A stretch of 33,963 nucleotides of DNA from Balneolaceae bacterium (GCA_007123715.1 SKKO01000260.1:1-33963); one strand, 5' to 3'; positions 9,969 through 19,720 are shown, counted from the stretch's first letter. Notes: generated from the letters alone by a model not told the origin. Made by a program: numbers and translations.

Positions 9969-10844
9969 ATGAAAGCACTTTTCCTTTTGCTCTTTTCTTT
10001 GCTTCTTACAGATTCCCTGCTTGCACAGCTCGTATCATGGCGGGATCTGATTGAAAGTGACCTGCCGGAACCAACTGTAAGGATACACTATGGAGAAGAC
10101 TCCCTGCAATTTGGTGAGTTATGGCTTCCAAAAGGGCCTGAAACTCACACTACGATTATCCTGATACACGGGGGTTGCTGGCTGAGCATGTACCCCGGCG
10201 TTGAGTTAATGCATCTAATGGCAAATGAACTGAGCAAGCATGGTTTTGCTGTCTGGAATTTAGAATATCGCAGAATCGGCCATGAAGGCGGTGGTTATCC
10301 CGGAACATTTCTCGACATTGCCAGAGGCGCTGATATTTTACCGACACTTGCCGTTGAGTACGGCCTCAATCTTGATCGTGTCATTTCCGCTGGCCACTCC
10401 GCTGGCGGACACCTGGCTACCTGGCTCGGTGCACGTAAAAATATTCCCACAGACAGTGCCCTGTACACGCCGAACCCGCTGGATGTTCATAAAATTATTT
10501 CCTTAGCAGGAATCAATGATTTGGTGAGATATGATTCCTATGGAGCCTCCACGTGTGGACGGGATACAGTAAAGAAACTGGTTGACAATGAACACCGCGG
10601 CGAAACTGCATTCCGGGATACCTCTCCGGCTGAACTACTCCCTCTGGGGGTACCGTTTGTGGAAATCAGCGCAGCCTTTGACACGCCTGTACCCCCATTT
10701 TTTGGGTATCATTTTGTTCATGCTGCAAAACAAAGTGGCGATATGGCAACTTTGATTTTACAAACAGATGCGGGCCATTTTGAAATGATCGCACCCTGGA
10801 GCAACGAATGGAAACAGGTATTGGAAATCTTTCAGTCCTTCTGA
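9969..10844 (+). CDS. Secreted alpha/beta hydrolase (esterase/lipase-like)
   Basis: Signal peptide MKALFLLLFSLLLTDSLLAQ, oxyanion motif ILIHGGCW, nucleophile elbow SAGHSAGGH, late His in TDAGHFEMI. Confidence 0.88.
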   Translation: MKALFLLLFSLLLTDSLLAQLVSWRDLIESDLPEPTVRIHYGEDSLQFGELWLPKGPETHTTIILIHGGCWLSMYPGVELMHLMANELSKHGFAVWNLEYRRIGHEGGGYPGTFLDIARGADILPTLAVEYGLNLDRVISAGHSAGGHLATWLGARKNIPTDSALYTPNPLDVHKIISLAGINDLVRYDSYGASTCGRDTVKKLVDNEHRGETAFRDTSPAELLPLGVPFVEISAAFDTPVPPFFGYHFVHAAKQSGDMATLILQTDAGHFEMIAPWSNEWKQVLEIFQSF

Positions 10845-11081
10845 CAGCATTAAAAGATGATGTTTTCAATGTGGATATTCATAACTTTGTAAATTGAACT
10901 ATTTATAAAAAGCTTACCCGACTAATTTTCCGTCTGATTTAATGTTGGTGTTCAATTCAAAATTGAAAAAAATGCATCGGTATCAGCAATGTTCGTATAC
11001 TTTTTTAAATGAAAGTCCGGATATTTCATTACTATTACACCTCTTTAATGTTAAAACTAAATCAAGAATCATTTTATCCTG

Positions 11082-11978
11082 ATGAGAATATCTATTTTCC
11101 TATTTACAGTTATTTTATTCATGAGTTGTTCTACAGAGGAGCATATGCAAGAATTCGATCTTCAGGGGCATCGTGGCGCAAGGGGCTTGCTGCCCGAAAA
11201 TACGATACCCGGTTTTTTGATTGCTATTGATCATGGTGTGAATACCATTGAATTCGACCTCGTTGTAACCAAAGACCGGCAGCTTCTCGTCTCACATGAA
11301 CCGTGGTTTCATCATCACATCAGTACAAAACCGGATGGCACACCGGTTACACCCGAAGAACAAATGGAATTCAACATCTTTGAGATGACTTATGAAGAGA
11401 CCCGCCAGTTTGATGTAGGAAAACGGGGGCACGTAAATTTCCCGGAACAACAGCCCATGGAAGTTACAAAGCCTCTCATGCGGGATGCAATCAGGGCAAT
11501 TGAGGTTTATGTTGAACAGCAGGGATTGGCACCGGTGTTTTATAACATAGAGACTAAAAGCAATCCGGATTTATACGGAATCATGTATCCTTATCCCGAG
11601 GAATATGCACAGTTGTTATATGATGAACTCATTTTCCTAAACCAGGAATTTGACCTCCTCGACCGAATCATCATACAATCATTTGATCCCGCCACACTGA
11701 TTCAATTACGCGGGCTCAATGACCGGATTGCACAGGCAATTCTTGTCTCGGGTGACGATTCCATTCAGAAATTAATCGATGCGCTGGGTTACACGCCGGA
11801 AATATGGAGTCCGAATTACAGATACGTAACCCGGGAAATTGTTACTGAAGCCCATACTAGAGGAATGAAAGTGATACCTTGGACAGTCAACAATATAGCA
11901 GAGATGCGCCTCTTGCTCGAAATGAATGTGGACGGCATCATAACCGATTACCCGGACAGTGCAGCAGTATTGCGTTAA
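11082..11978 (+). CDS. Glycerophosphodiester phosphodiesterase lipoprotein
   Basis: Lipobox FLFTVILFMSC; GDPD motifs DLQGHRGARGLLPENTIPGF, NTIEFDLVVTKDRQLLVSHEPW, VIPWTVNNIAEMRLLLEMNVDGIITDYPD. Confidence 0.93.
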   Translation: MRISIFLFTVILFMSCSTEEHMQEFDLQGHRGARGLLPENTIPGFLIAIDHGVNTIEFDLVVTKDRQLLVSHEPWFHHHISTKPDGTPVTPEEQMEFNIFEMTYEETRQFDVGKRGHVNFPEQQPMEVTKPLMRDAIRAIEVYVEQQGLAPVFYNIETKSNPDLYGIMYPYPEEYAQLLYDELIFLNQEFDLLDRIIIQSFDPATLIQLRGLNDRIAQAILVSGDDSIQKLIDALGYTPEIWSPNYRYVTREIVTEAHTRGMKVIPWTVNNIAEMRLLLEMNVDGIITDYPDSAAVLR

Positions 11979-12004
11979 TTTTCACCGCTAAAAATTTATT
12001 TATC

Positions 12005-12529
12005 CTGAATCGTAAAGATCAACTAATTCAACAATTGCAGCTGCAGCCACACCCCGAGGGAGGCTATTTTTCAGAATCTTATAGAAGTACAACAACCCTA
12101 CGCAGTGGTGATAAGTTATTCCCGGATGGGCGGTGTTATAGCACCGCAATCTATTACCTTTTAGGCAGCGGTGATATCTCCCGTTTTCACCGCATCAGAT
12201 CAGATGAAGTATGGCACCACTATGAAGGCTCACCCATCACCATTCATATGATTCACGATGACGGGTTTTATGAAGCACAATATCTTGGAAAAGATCTCAT
12301 AAAATCACAGAAACCTCAGCTTGTGGTTCATGCCGGAATCTGGTTTGGCGCAACTGTGGATGAACCTGACAGTTTTGCCCTTTGTGGATGTACCGTTTCA
12401 CCGGGATTTGATTTCGCAGATTTTGAAATGGCCGATCGTAACAAAATGCTTCATGCGTTTCCGGAACATGAATCGATCATCCAGCAGTTACTGCCCGGTA
12501 GATTGAAGAAAAAGATCTTTGTAAACTGA
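12005..12529 (+). CDS. DUF985 / cupin_5 family protein; start codon uncertain
   Basis: QLIQQLQLQPHPEGGYFSESYRS...CYSTAIYYLLGSGDISRFHRIRSDEVWHHYEGSPITIHM...AGIWFGATVDEPDSFALCGCTVSPGFDFADFEMADR is typical. The ATG at 11879 lies inside the GDPD gene in another frame; family-like N-terminus would start near CTG 12005 (LNRKDQL). Confidence 0.85.
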   Translation: MNRKDQLIQQLQLQPHPEGGYFSESYRSTTTLRSGDKLFPDGRCYSTAIYYLLGSGDISRFHRIRSDEVWHHYEGSPITIHMIHDDGFYEAQYLGKDLIKSQKPQLVVHAGIWFGATVDEPDSFALCGCTVSPGFDFADFEMADRNKMLHAFPEHESIIQQLLPGRLKKKIFVN

Positions 12530-12735
12530 GTCAAATGCTCCATTGTGAGGGATTGTTACGCAAAACATGCATCCCGTACCCCTCAACACTTCCATAACCG
12601 CCAGTTGCTGTCGGTCTGCCCCCCATTAGTTATCCTGCCTTTAAACCCAACACCTGTCCCTTGAAGCTATATCGAAATGTGGGAGTTTTAAACTAATTAG
12701 ACCTTATTTTTTTGCCGATACAAATCAACCTGAAC

Positions 12736-13896
12736 TTAAAAAATATAACCTGCACCAAAATAAATCCTGAAGCTTTCATCCGAAATACCAATATCTCCGC
12801 GGACAAAAAAATCAGGACTGATGATTGATATCACACCACCAACCCCAAAGCTGTGTTTCCAGTTGTCAAACAGGCGGTTATCATCAAACTCGGAGAAAAC
12901 CCGCCCGGAATCCCAGAAAATCTGGGCACCAAGCCGTAACCGGTCATCTAAAAGAGTAAAAAGCCAGCTCCTTAATTCGAGCATATTTAAAACAGAACTG
13001 TCTCCTCTGAACCGGTTCAAATGGTAGCCTCTCAGCCCTTTTTCGTTTCCAATAATAGATTGAGCCCAAAATGGTGCATCACCAAAAATATGCTCTGCTT
13101 TAAAGTAATGGGCTAAAGTTATTCGGGGTATAATTGGAATAAAATGACGAAGTTCGCCGCTTAAACCTGCAAAAGTATAATCACTTCCCACAATCGGAGT
13201 ACTCACATTGAAATCAGCCTGATAACGGATTCCTCTAACAGGAGAAAACTCACTGTTTCGGTTATCGGCCACAACTCCCATTTCCAGTCTATTTACCCAT
13301 TTCTTGTCTGTTCCAAAGGGAGTTTCCTGAGAAAAAAGAGTGGGTTCATCAAGAGGTTTGCTGTTAACATACCAAAGGGTACCACCTCCAATCAGGTCGA
13401 TAATGCCCTTTTGGCCGAACGCCCCAATCGTGTATCTTCCCTGGAACTGTAAATAAATCTCCCTGTTTTCGTAAAAATAAAATTCGTTATCGAATAACTC
13501 ACTTCCAAACCCGGTATTATTCCCTATTCCAAAGTACCTTGCCTGCCGTTCCCTCCTCCCGATAAAATCAATTTTGCTCCGAATGGATGTCCCGAATGTA
13601 CGTACTCTCTCATATTCCATCTGTGAGTTGATGGTGCCTTTGGTCGAAATGGTAAAATCAGCTTTGGTATTACTTAAAAAAGGTAAAACATGAACACCAT
13701 AATTAATCCTCTGTACAAACCCTCCCCCCAAAAAACCCTGGTCTGAGGTATAAGCGGCAAGGGGAAAAACCGAGTAATAACTGCCCACCCTTGAGTCTGT
13801 AGGTTCAGGCCGGCCATTACCGGTTTCAGAGGGGATAACCTGTGAAGATGATACAGCCGGAATAAGGACTAGCATAAAGACAGTCAACAACCTCAT
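12736..13896 (-). CDS. Omp85/BamA-type (surface antigen D15-like) outer membrane beta-barrel protein
   Basis: Signal peptide MRLLTVFMLVLIPAVSSSQ; alternating beta-barrel pattern; ...LGAQIFWDSGRVF...WKHSFGVGGVISIISPDFFVRGDIGISDESFRIYFGAGYIF C-terminal Phe. Confidence 0.8.
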   Translation of the reverse strand: MRLLTVFMLVLIPAVSSSQVIPSETGNGRPEPTDSRVGSYYSVFPLAAYTSDQGFLGGGFVQRINYGVHVLPFLSNTKADFTISTKGTINSQMEYERVRTFGTSIRSKIDFIGRRERQARYFGIGNNTGFGSELFDNEFYFYENREIYLQFQGRYTIGAFGQKGIIDLIGGGTLWYVNSKPLDEPTLFSQETPFGTDKKWVNRLEMGVVADNRNSEFSPVRGIRYQADFNVSTPIVGSDYTFAGLSGELRHFIPIIPRITLAHYFKAEHIFGDAPFWAQSIIGNEKGLRGYHLNRFRGDSSVLNMLELRSWLFTLLDDRLRLGAQIFWDSGRVFSEFDDNRLFDNWKHSFGVGGVISIISPDFFVRGDIGISDESFRIYFGAGYIF

Positions 13897-14259
13897 TCAG
13901 AGCATGCCCTCCTTCTCCAGTATTTCAATGGTTGCCACTGCATGGCGAAAATGGGGAATTACGATGCTTCCCCCTACAATCAGTGCCACATTGAGCGCAT
14001 CCACAATTTCTTCTTTCGAAGAGCCGGTTTTGGCACATTGCTCCAGATGATAATCGATACAGTCATTGCATCTGAGTACTGCGGAAGCCACCAGCCCTAA
14101 AAGTTCTTTTGTTTTTGATGGAAGAGCTCCGTCTTTATATGTATTTGCATCCATGTTGAAAAAACGCTTAATTCCAAGATGATCAAGACCCATCACCTTT
14201 TTATTCATCATTTCGCGATTTTTTCTAAATTCCTGGAGGCTGCTTGTATTTATAGACAT
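13897..14259 (-). CDS. Carboxymuconolactone decarboxylase / AhpD-like protein
   Basis: 120 aa; LPSKTKELLGLVASAVLRCNDCIDYHLEQCAKTGSSKEEIVDALNVALIVGGSIVIPHFRHA with CxxC...H motif. Confidence 0.92.
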   Translation of the reverse strand: MSINTSSLQEFRKNREMMNKKVMGLDHLGIKRFFNMDANTYKDGALPSKTKELLGLVASAVLRCNDCIDYHLEQCAKTGSSKEEIVDALNVALIVGGSIVIPHFRHAVATIEILEKEGML

Positions 14260-14322
14260 ATTCCGCTTTATTTACACAAAACTTTAATTCATTGCACAAG
14301 GCTAAGGTAAGCATTTCAATAA

Positions 14323-15825
14323 TTGTTTCGCAGGGGCAGATCATATAAACACAAACTCGCAGCGATGGGCGATAGTATGGCCCAAGGATTTAAAAATGGG
14401 GGGATCTACAGAACCGACCTCAGCTTCCCTGCGCTTATAGCCCGTTCTATGGGAATAATTCCCGGATTTCAAATACCATCTTTTTCAGCTCAGGCCGGAA
14501 TTCCGATCAATATTGAGATACTGGTGAGATCACTGGCTGAAAAATATGGCAATGAACTTTCTTTAGGTAATTCCGTTTCTGCGGCAAGGGAACTTTACCG
14601 TACTCTCCGCCGAATTAAATCGTACTGGGAAGGTCACTTAAAATCCTTAAAGATTGAACAGCATACCCCTTTTCACAACCAGGCAGTGTGGGGACTCTCA
14701 ATCAGCGATACCATGCTGATGACTGAAAAATATTGCCGTGAGCACATTTTAAATTACAAACCAAAATATTCGGTATTCAATGTGTTACCGGATAATGCTA
14801 TGTATACCACTGCAAGGCTTGTCCTCAATCCAGCTTTCAATCCGTTAATGGAAAACAACTCTATGACAGATAATATCAGGCTGTTAAGTGATGACGGTGG
14901 CATTGAAAACCTGATAGTGTGTATCGGGCACAACAATATTGTTGGTGCAGTAACAAGGCTGGCTATCATCATGTCGGAAGAGAGTGATGTAAACACAATC
15001 TACGAAAATAGAAAATGCACAGTATTTCGTCCCGATCACTTTAAAAGGGAACTGGAGGCACTTTATGTGTGCATTTCAAAAATGAATACCAAACATGTGT
15101 ATGTACCTACAATCCCCTATGTAACCATTCCACCTGCCATTAGGGGTATTCATGCCGACAAAACAAGAAAAGGGCCTGGTTACTTTGACTATTATACCCG
15201 CTTCTGGATTTGGGATGAAGATTTTGACCCGGAAAAACATCCCCATCTAACCAAAGACCAGGCCATCTTTCTGGACCAGGTGGTAGACCGCTATAATGAA
15301 ATCATTCGCAGTCTGGCCTATAAATTTGATTTCTGTGTGGTACCCGTCCACAAATACGTAGCTGCAGCAGCGAGAAGAAGATTGGGAAATATTGAATTAC
15401 AGCCCTACCCTCCTGCTTTTTTGGATGCGCTCAAAAAGAATCCTAAAACAGGCTATATGATAAATGACCAGGGTTTGCCGAAAATATCTACCGATTATCT
15501 CCGGCTCGATAATGAAACGGGACTCATCGATCGGGGGGGTATATTTAGTCTCGACGGTTTGCATCCCAGTACGATTGGATACGGGCTAATCGCTAATATG
15601 TATCAAAATAGTATGGTAAAGCGGGGGGTAAAATTTGACAAGCCATTCGACTGGGATTATGTTATTGAGAATGACACGCTGGTTACAGATCCTCCTCCAC
15701 TTTTGCACAATTTACGGTTACTGCTTCGTTTTTTGGCCATGGGCCGGCAGGAACGCCTCACTTTTCTGGGGAAAAATGTTCTTGAGCTTTTACTTGAATC
15801 TTTTTCCCCGCGCCCAAATATTTAA
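14323..15825 (+). CDS. SGNH/GDSL hydrolase family protein
   Basis: 500 aa; block I LAAMGDSMAQG, ENLIVCIGHNNIVG, block V LDGLHPSTIGYGLIANM; TTG start is tentative. Confidence 0.75.
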   Translation: MFRRGRSYKHKLAAMGDSMAQGFKNGGIYRTDLSFPALIARSMGIIPGFQIPSFSAQAGIPINIEILVRSLAEKYGNELSLGNSVSAARELYRTLRRIKSYWEGHLKSLKIEQHTPFHNQAVWGLSISDTMLMTEKYCREHILNYKPKYSVFNVLPDNAMYTTARLVLNPAFNPLMENNSMTDNIRLLSDDGGIENLIVCIGHNNIVGAVTRLAIIMSEESDVNTIYENRKCTVFRPDHFKRELEALYVCISKMNTKHVYVPTIPYVTIPPAIRGIHADKTRKGPGYFDYYTRFWIWDEDFDPEKHPHLTKDQAIFLDQVVDRYNEIIRSLAYKFDFCVVPVHKYVAAAARRRLGNIELQPYPPAFLDALKKNPKTGYMINDQGLPKISTDYLRLDNETGLIDRGGIFSLDGLHPSTIGYGLIANMYQNSMVKRGVKFDKPFDWDYVIENDTLVTDPPPLLHNLRLLLRFLAMGRQERLTFLGKNVLELLLESFSPRPNI

Positions 15826-15854
15826 TTCTTGACGTACCTTCAACTATTTGGGTA

Positions 15855-17213
15855 TTATATATCAGATTTTGAAAATATTCTCTCCGCCAGAATAAAACCA
15901 TTTTTAATACAATCTGGAACTGAAATCCCATCACGAAAATTACCGGCCAGAAACAAACCGGGATGCCTTGCTTCAATGTTACGGATCGTATCGAGAATGT
16001 CATCATAACCCACATGATACGCGGGTATGGATTTGGGCCAATAGACATGATCTGTAAATACAGGATCACCGGTAATCCCGACAAGTTCTGCTAACTCAGC
16101 AAGCACCACATCCCGTATATCCTCACTGCTTTGGTGTGCAATCTCCGGTTGCCTGCCACCGCCGATGAACACGGTAAGCAGGTGATGCCCGGCTGGTGCC
16201 CTTCCCGGAAACAGAGTCGAAGAAAAAAGGGCGCCCAAAATCTGCCGTTCTTCAGCTTCGGGCACCAAAAAGCCGAACCCATCCAGCGGGTGCATAACCT
16301 GCTCCTTCATAAAACCAAGGTGCATAACAGATAAAGGGGGGAACTGCACACCCCTCAATTTGTTAAATTCATGATCGGTGACCGGAAACAATCCATGGTT
16401 CATCAAATACAGAGGTGAATTAATCACAACCGCGGAAAATGGGCCGAATGTATTTTTTTTAGATGCAAGAAACCATTCATTATTTTCCCTGGTGACCTTG
16501 ACAATTTCCGTGTTATAATGAACTTTTTGTAACCGGGATGCAATTTTCTCAGGAAGCTGTTGCAGGCCATTTTCAAATGAAATCAACTCACGGGAAATGC
16601 GTCCCTCTTTTTTACGCCTTTTTGCTCCCATAACACTACCGATTATGAGAGAACCATATTCATTTTCAAGGCGATGCATTGCAGGAAAAGCATGCCTTAA
16701 AGATAAATCTTCAGGATTATTGGCAAAAATTCCTGCCACAAATGGATTGATGGCGTAATCGAGCATTTCCTTTCCAAGCCTTCTTTCCACAAACTCAGCC
16801 ACCGTCTGATCCGGATTTTGGCTTCTTCTGATAAAGGGCTCTTTCATAACCCTTAATTTGCCTTTCCAGGTGAACAACTCGGTACCAATTGCCGCACTTA
16901 TCGAAGTTGGGAGTGGCTGCAACACACCCTCTCTAACAATATATCTTTTAGATGCACCAGGATTCGCTGTTTGCTTATTTACGTGTAAACCAAGTTCGAG
17001 AAAGAATTCAGAAAGCACCTTGTCTTTTAGAAGAATTGTATTAGGGCCATATTCTGTAAGCCAGCCATCCTGATTTACCGTTTTGATAGACCCCCCTGGT
17101 TCACCTTTCTTCTCAAATAGTGTACAGGTTACACCTTTTTTTTGAAGAGCGTGTGCTACGGTTAAACCCGTAATTCCTGCCCCTATAACCGCTATTTTTT
17201 TATTCTGCAACAT
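15855..17213 (-). CDS. hemG: Protoporphyrinogen oxidase (FAD-dependent, HemG/HemY type)
   Basis: IAVIGAGITGLTVAHALQKKGVTCTLFEKKGEPGGSIKTVNQDGWLTEYGPNTIL; YAINPFVAGIFANNPEDLSLRHAFPAM; C-terminal HPGLFLAGNFRDGISVPDCIKNGFILAERI. Confidence 0.92.
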   Translation of the reverse strand: MLQNKKIAVIGAGITGLTVAHALQKKGVTCTLFEKKGEPGGSIKTVNQDGWLTEYGPNTILLKDKVLSEFFLELGLHVNKQTANPGASKRYIVREGVLQPLPTSISAAIGTELFTWKGKLRVMKEPFIRRSQNPDQTVAEFVERRLGKEMLDYAINPFVAGIFANNPEDLSLRHAFPAMHRLENEYGSLIIGSVMGAKRRKKEGRISRELISFENGLQQLPEKIASRLQKVHYNTEIVKVTRENNEWFLASKKNTFGPFSAVVINSPLYLMNHGLFPVTDHEFNKLRGVQFPPLSVMHLGFMKEQVMHPLDGFGFLVPEAEERQILGALFSSTLFPGRAPAGHHLLTVFIGGGRQPEIAHQSSEDIRDVVLAELAELVGITGDPVFTDHVYWPKSIPAYHVGYDDILDTIRNIEARHPGLFLAGNFRDGISVPDCIKNGFILAERIFSKSDI

Positions 17214-17246
17214 TTTCCTGTAAAGTCTGCCGGTAATTCCATAAAG

Positions 17247-17275
17247 ATTTTATTTAGAATTAGTCTAAATAAAAT
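17247..17275. promoter_or_regulatory. 29-bp palindrome ATTTTATTTAGA-ATTAG-TCTAAATAAAAT, candidate DtxR/MntR-type operator
   Basis: Perfect 12-bp inverted repeat arms with 5-nt centre, located between divergent hemG/hemY and TonB receptor genes. Confidence 0.6.
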
Positions 17276-17301
17276 TTGAATCCTTTTTTCTGGCTTTGTA
17301 A

Positions 17302-17318
17302 ATTAGATTTAATCTAAA
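17302..17318. promoter_or_regulatory. Second similar palindrome ATTAGATTTAATCTAAA, candidate operator
   Basis: Perfect 7-bp arms TTAGATT/AATCTAA around one T (17303-17317); aligns with site 1 as nTTAGAnTTAnTCTAAA. Confidence 0.6.
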
Positions 17319-17350
17319 TAGATGACTAACTCCTAATTTCTAAAGATATC

Positions 17351-19591
17351 ATGAATCTCTCCTTCAGCAAAACATACTTATGTGTTTTTGTAATTCTTTT
17401 ATTCTCCACCAGCGCATTATATGCCCTGCAAGCAGAAGAAGCAAAGGGCGATACAACGGATGTTGCAAACAAAATACTCCTCGATCGAATTATGGTAGTA
17501 GGCGCCCCCGTATGGGTAACACAAATCCCCGGTGCAGCCAGTTACATTAGCTCCGACCAACTTCAAAAACAGGGATATACAGATATTAATCGCGTACTGC
17601 GCAGCGTAAGCGGGGTCAACTTGCAGGAAGAAGATGGTTTTGGCCTGAGACCGAATATCGGACTTAGAGGAGCAGGTGTTGAACGCAGCACAAAAATAAA
17701 CCTTATGGAAGACGGTATCCTTGCCGCACCGGCACCCTATTCCGCACCTGCTGCATACTATTTTCCAAATATTGCCAGAATGAGTTCAGTAGAAGTGAGA
17801 AAGGGATCTTCACAAATTAAATATGGCCCCAATACCACCGGGGGTGCTATCAATCTTATTTCCACACCAATTCCTGCAGAATTATCAGCCCGTGTCGAAT
17901 TGAGTGCCGGTGAAAGAAACGCCAACAAATTCTATGCTAATTTTGGAAATACTCATAAAAATTTTGGCTATCTAATTGAAGGCCTTCATCTTGGCAATGA
18001 CGGTTTTAAACAGCTTGATAACGGTGGCGACACTGGTTTTTCCATAAGGGATATTCAGGCAAAATTCATGCTGCGAACCAATACCGATGCCAGTGTATAT
18101 CAGAGGGTTGATTTCAAATTTGGCTACAATGACCAGGTATCAAACGAAACATACGTGGGGTTAACCCGTGAGGATTTTAAACAAACCCCCTACCGAAGGT
18201 ATGCCGGAACGCAGGCTGACAAAATTAATACAGAACACACTCAATTTATGGCCCGCCATTTTGCTCTTTTCTCTGATAACCTTGACCTTACTACTACATT
18301 TTACCGAAATGATTTTTCCCGCAACTGGTACAAACTTCAAACGGTAAATGGCAGTGCTTTGACAGGTGTTTTTATCAATCCATCCCTTAATGCAGAGGCA
18401 CTGGCAATTTTAAGGGGTGCAGACAGCGAGGAGAATGCGCTCAGGTTACGTGCAAATGATCGTACATATTACACGCAGGGTATTGAATCGATTCTTGGAG
18501 TAAACTTCCTCACCGGTAATCTGGCTAACCAGGTTGAATTGGGAATACGCCTGCACCAAGACCAGGAAGATCGTTTTCAGTTCGAAGATGGTTACCGTAT
18601 GCAAAATGGTAACATGATCCTTACAAATCCCGGAACACCAGGAACCCAGGCTAACAGAATTGGTGAGGCTACCGCACTCTCCGTATACCTCCAAAATAAA
18701 TTCAGATCTGAAAACTGGACCTTTACACCCGGCATCCGTTTTGAAAATATCTGGTTTACTGACAGAAATTTTGGCAGCCAGGATCTTGCAAGAACCGGGA
18801 TAAACCAGGTTTCCAATGAATATACAATTACTGAGTTTATGCCCGGTTTTGGGTTAACTTACCAGCTCACAGACAGTTTCACACTTATCAGTGGTATCCA
18901 TCGCGGTTTCTCACCACCAAGCCCCGGTTCTTCAAGTGATACAAGATCTGAACATAGTGTGAATTATGAACTGGGTTTCAGGAATGCAAACCATCTCATA
19001 CAAATAGAACTGATCGGCTTTTTCAACAATTACAGCAACCTGCTCGGATCCGATCTGGCTGCCGGAGGAGGTGGAGGCACAACCGCCCAGTTTAATGCCG
19101 GAAAAGTTCACGTATCAGGAATCGAGCTAACCGTTAATGCAGATATCTCCGAAATCGCAGAACTTTCCAGAATAAGCATCCCATTTTCAATGAATTATAC
19201 ATTCACAAATGCAGTTTTCCAGACCGATTTTCAGAGCAGTTTTGGACCCTGGGGCACTGTATCGAAAGGTGATGAAATTCCATTTATCCCTCGCCACCAG
19301 CTTAATGCCGCTATTGGTTTTGGCTTAGGTGATTTCTCTGCATACTTCAATTCCGTCTTCTCTCCGGTCATGAGAACAATTGCAGGCAGTGGGAAAGCTG
19401 ATCCAACCTTCAGCACAGACAAATATTTCCTGCTTGATGTAAGTGCTGATTACACTGTTACTTCCTACCTGAATGTTTTCGTAAATATCAGGAATATTCT
19501 CGATCACTCATATATTGTATCCGACCGCCCCGCAGGTGTGCGGCCGGGATTACCGCGAACATTGATGGGTGGCCTCCGGTTTACCATTTAA
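17351..19591 (+). CDS. TonB-dependent outer membrane receptor (FecA-like)
   Basis: 746 aa; plug domain PVWVTQIPGAASYISSDQLQKQGYTDINRVLRSVSGVNLQEEDGFGLRPNIGLRG...MSSVEVRKGSSQIKYGPNTTGGAINLIS; C-terminal NIRNILDHSYIVSDRPAGVRPGLPRTLMGGLRFTI. Confidence 0.95.
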   Translation: MNLSFSKTYLCVFVILLFSTSALYALQAEEAKGDTTDVANKILLDRIMVVGAPVWVTQIPGAASYISSDQLQKQGYTDINRVLRSVSGVNLQEEDGFGLRPNIGLRGAGVERSTKINLMEDGILAAPAPYSAPAAYYFPNIARMSSVEVRKGSSQIKYGPNTTGGAINLISTPIPAELSARVELSAGERNANKFYANFGNTHKNFGYLIEGLHLGNDGFKQLDNGGDTGFSIRDIQAKFMLRTNTDASVYQRVDFKFGYNDQVSNETYVGLTREDFKQTPYRRYAGTQADKINTEHTQFMARHFALFSDNLDLTTTFYRNDFSRNWYKLQTVNGSALTGVFINPSLNAEALAILRGADSEENALRLRANDRTYYTQGIESILGVNFLTGNLANQVELGIRLHQDQEDRFQFEDGYRMQNGNMILTNPGTPGTQANRIGEATALSVYLQNKFRSENWTFTPGIRFENIWFTDRNFGSQDLARTGINQVSNEYTITEFMPGFGLTYQLTDSFTLISGIHRGFSPPSPGSSSDTRSEHSVNYELGFRNANHLIQIELIGFFNNYSNLLGSDLAAGGGGGTTAQFNAGKVHVSGIELTVNADISEIAELSRISIPFSMNYTFTNAVFQTDFQSSFGPWGTVSKGDEIPFIPRHQLNAAIGFGLGDFSAYFNSVFSPVMRTIAGSGKADPTFSTDKYFLLDVSADYTVTSYLNVFVNIRNILDHSYIVSDRPAGVRPGLPRTLMGGLRFTI

Positions 19592-19683
19592 ATCAATGTC
19601 TTACAAAAAGCCACATGTATGTAAGAAATGAATTTGGCTATTTTAATTAATTCTGCCATCTGCTTGTTTAGTTAGTTCTACAG

Positions 19684-19720
19684 CGCTCCAGCTTTTCACT
19701 TTTCACTTTTCACTTTTCAC
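19684..19720. repeat. Heptanucleotide tandem repeat (TTTTCAC)x4 with flank CGCTCCAGC
   Basis: TTTTCAC at 19693-19699, 19700-19706, 19707-19713, 19714-19720. Confidence 0.9.
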
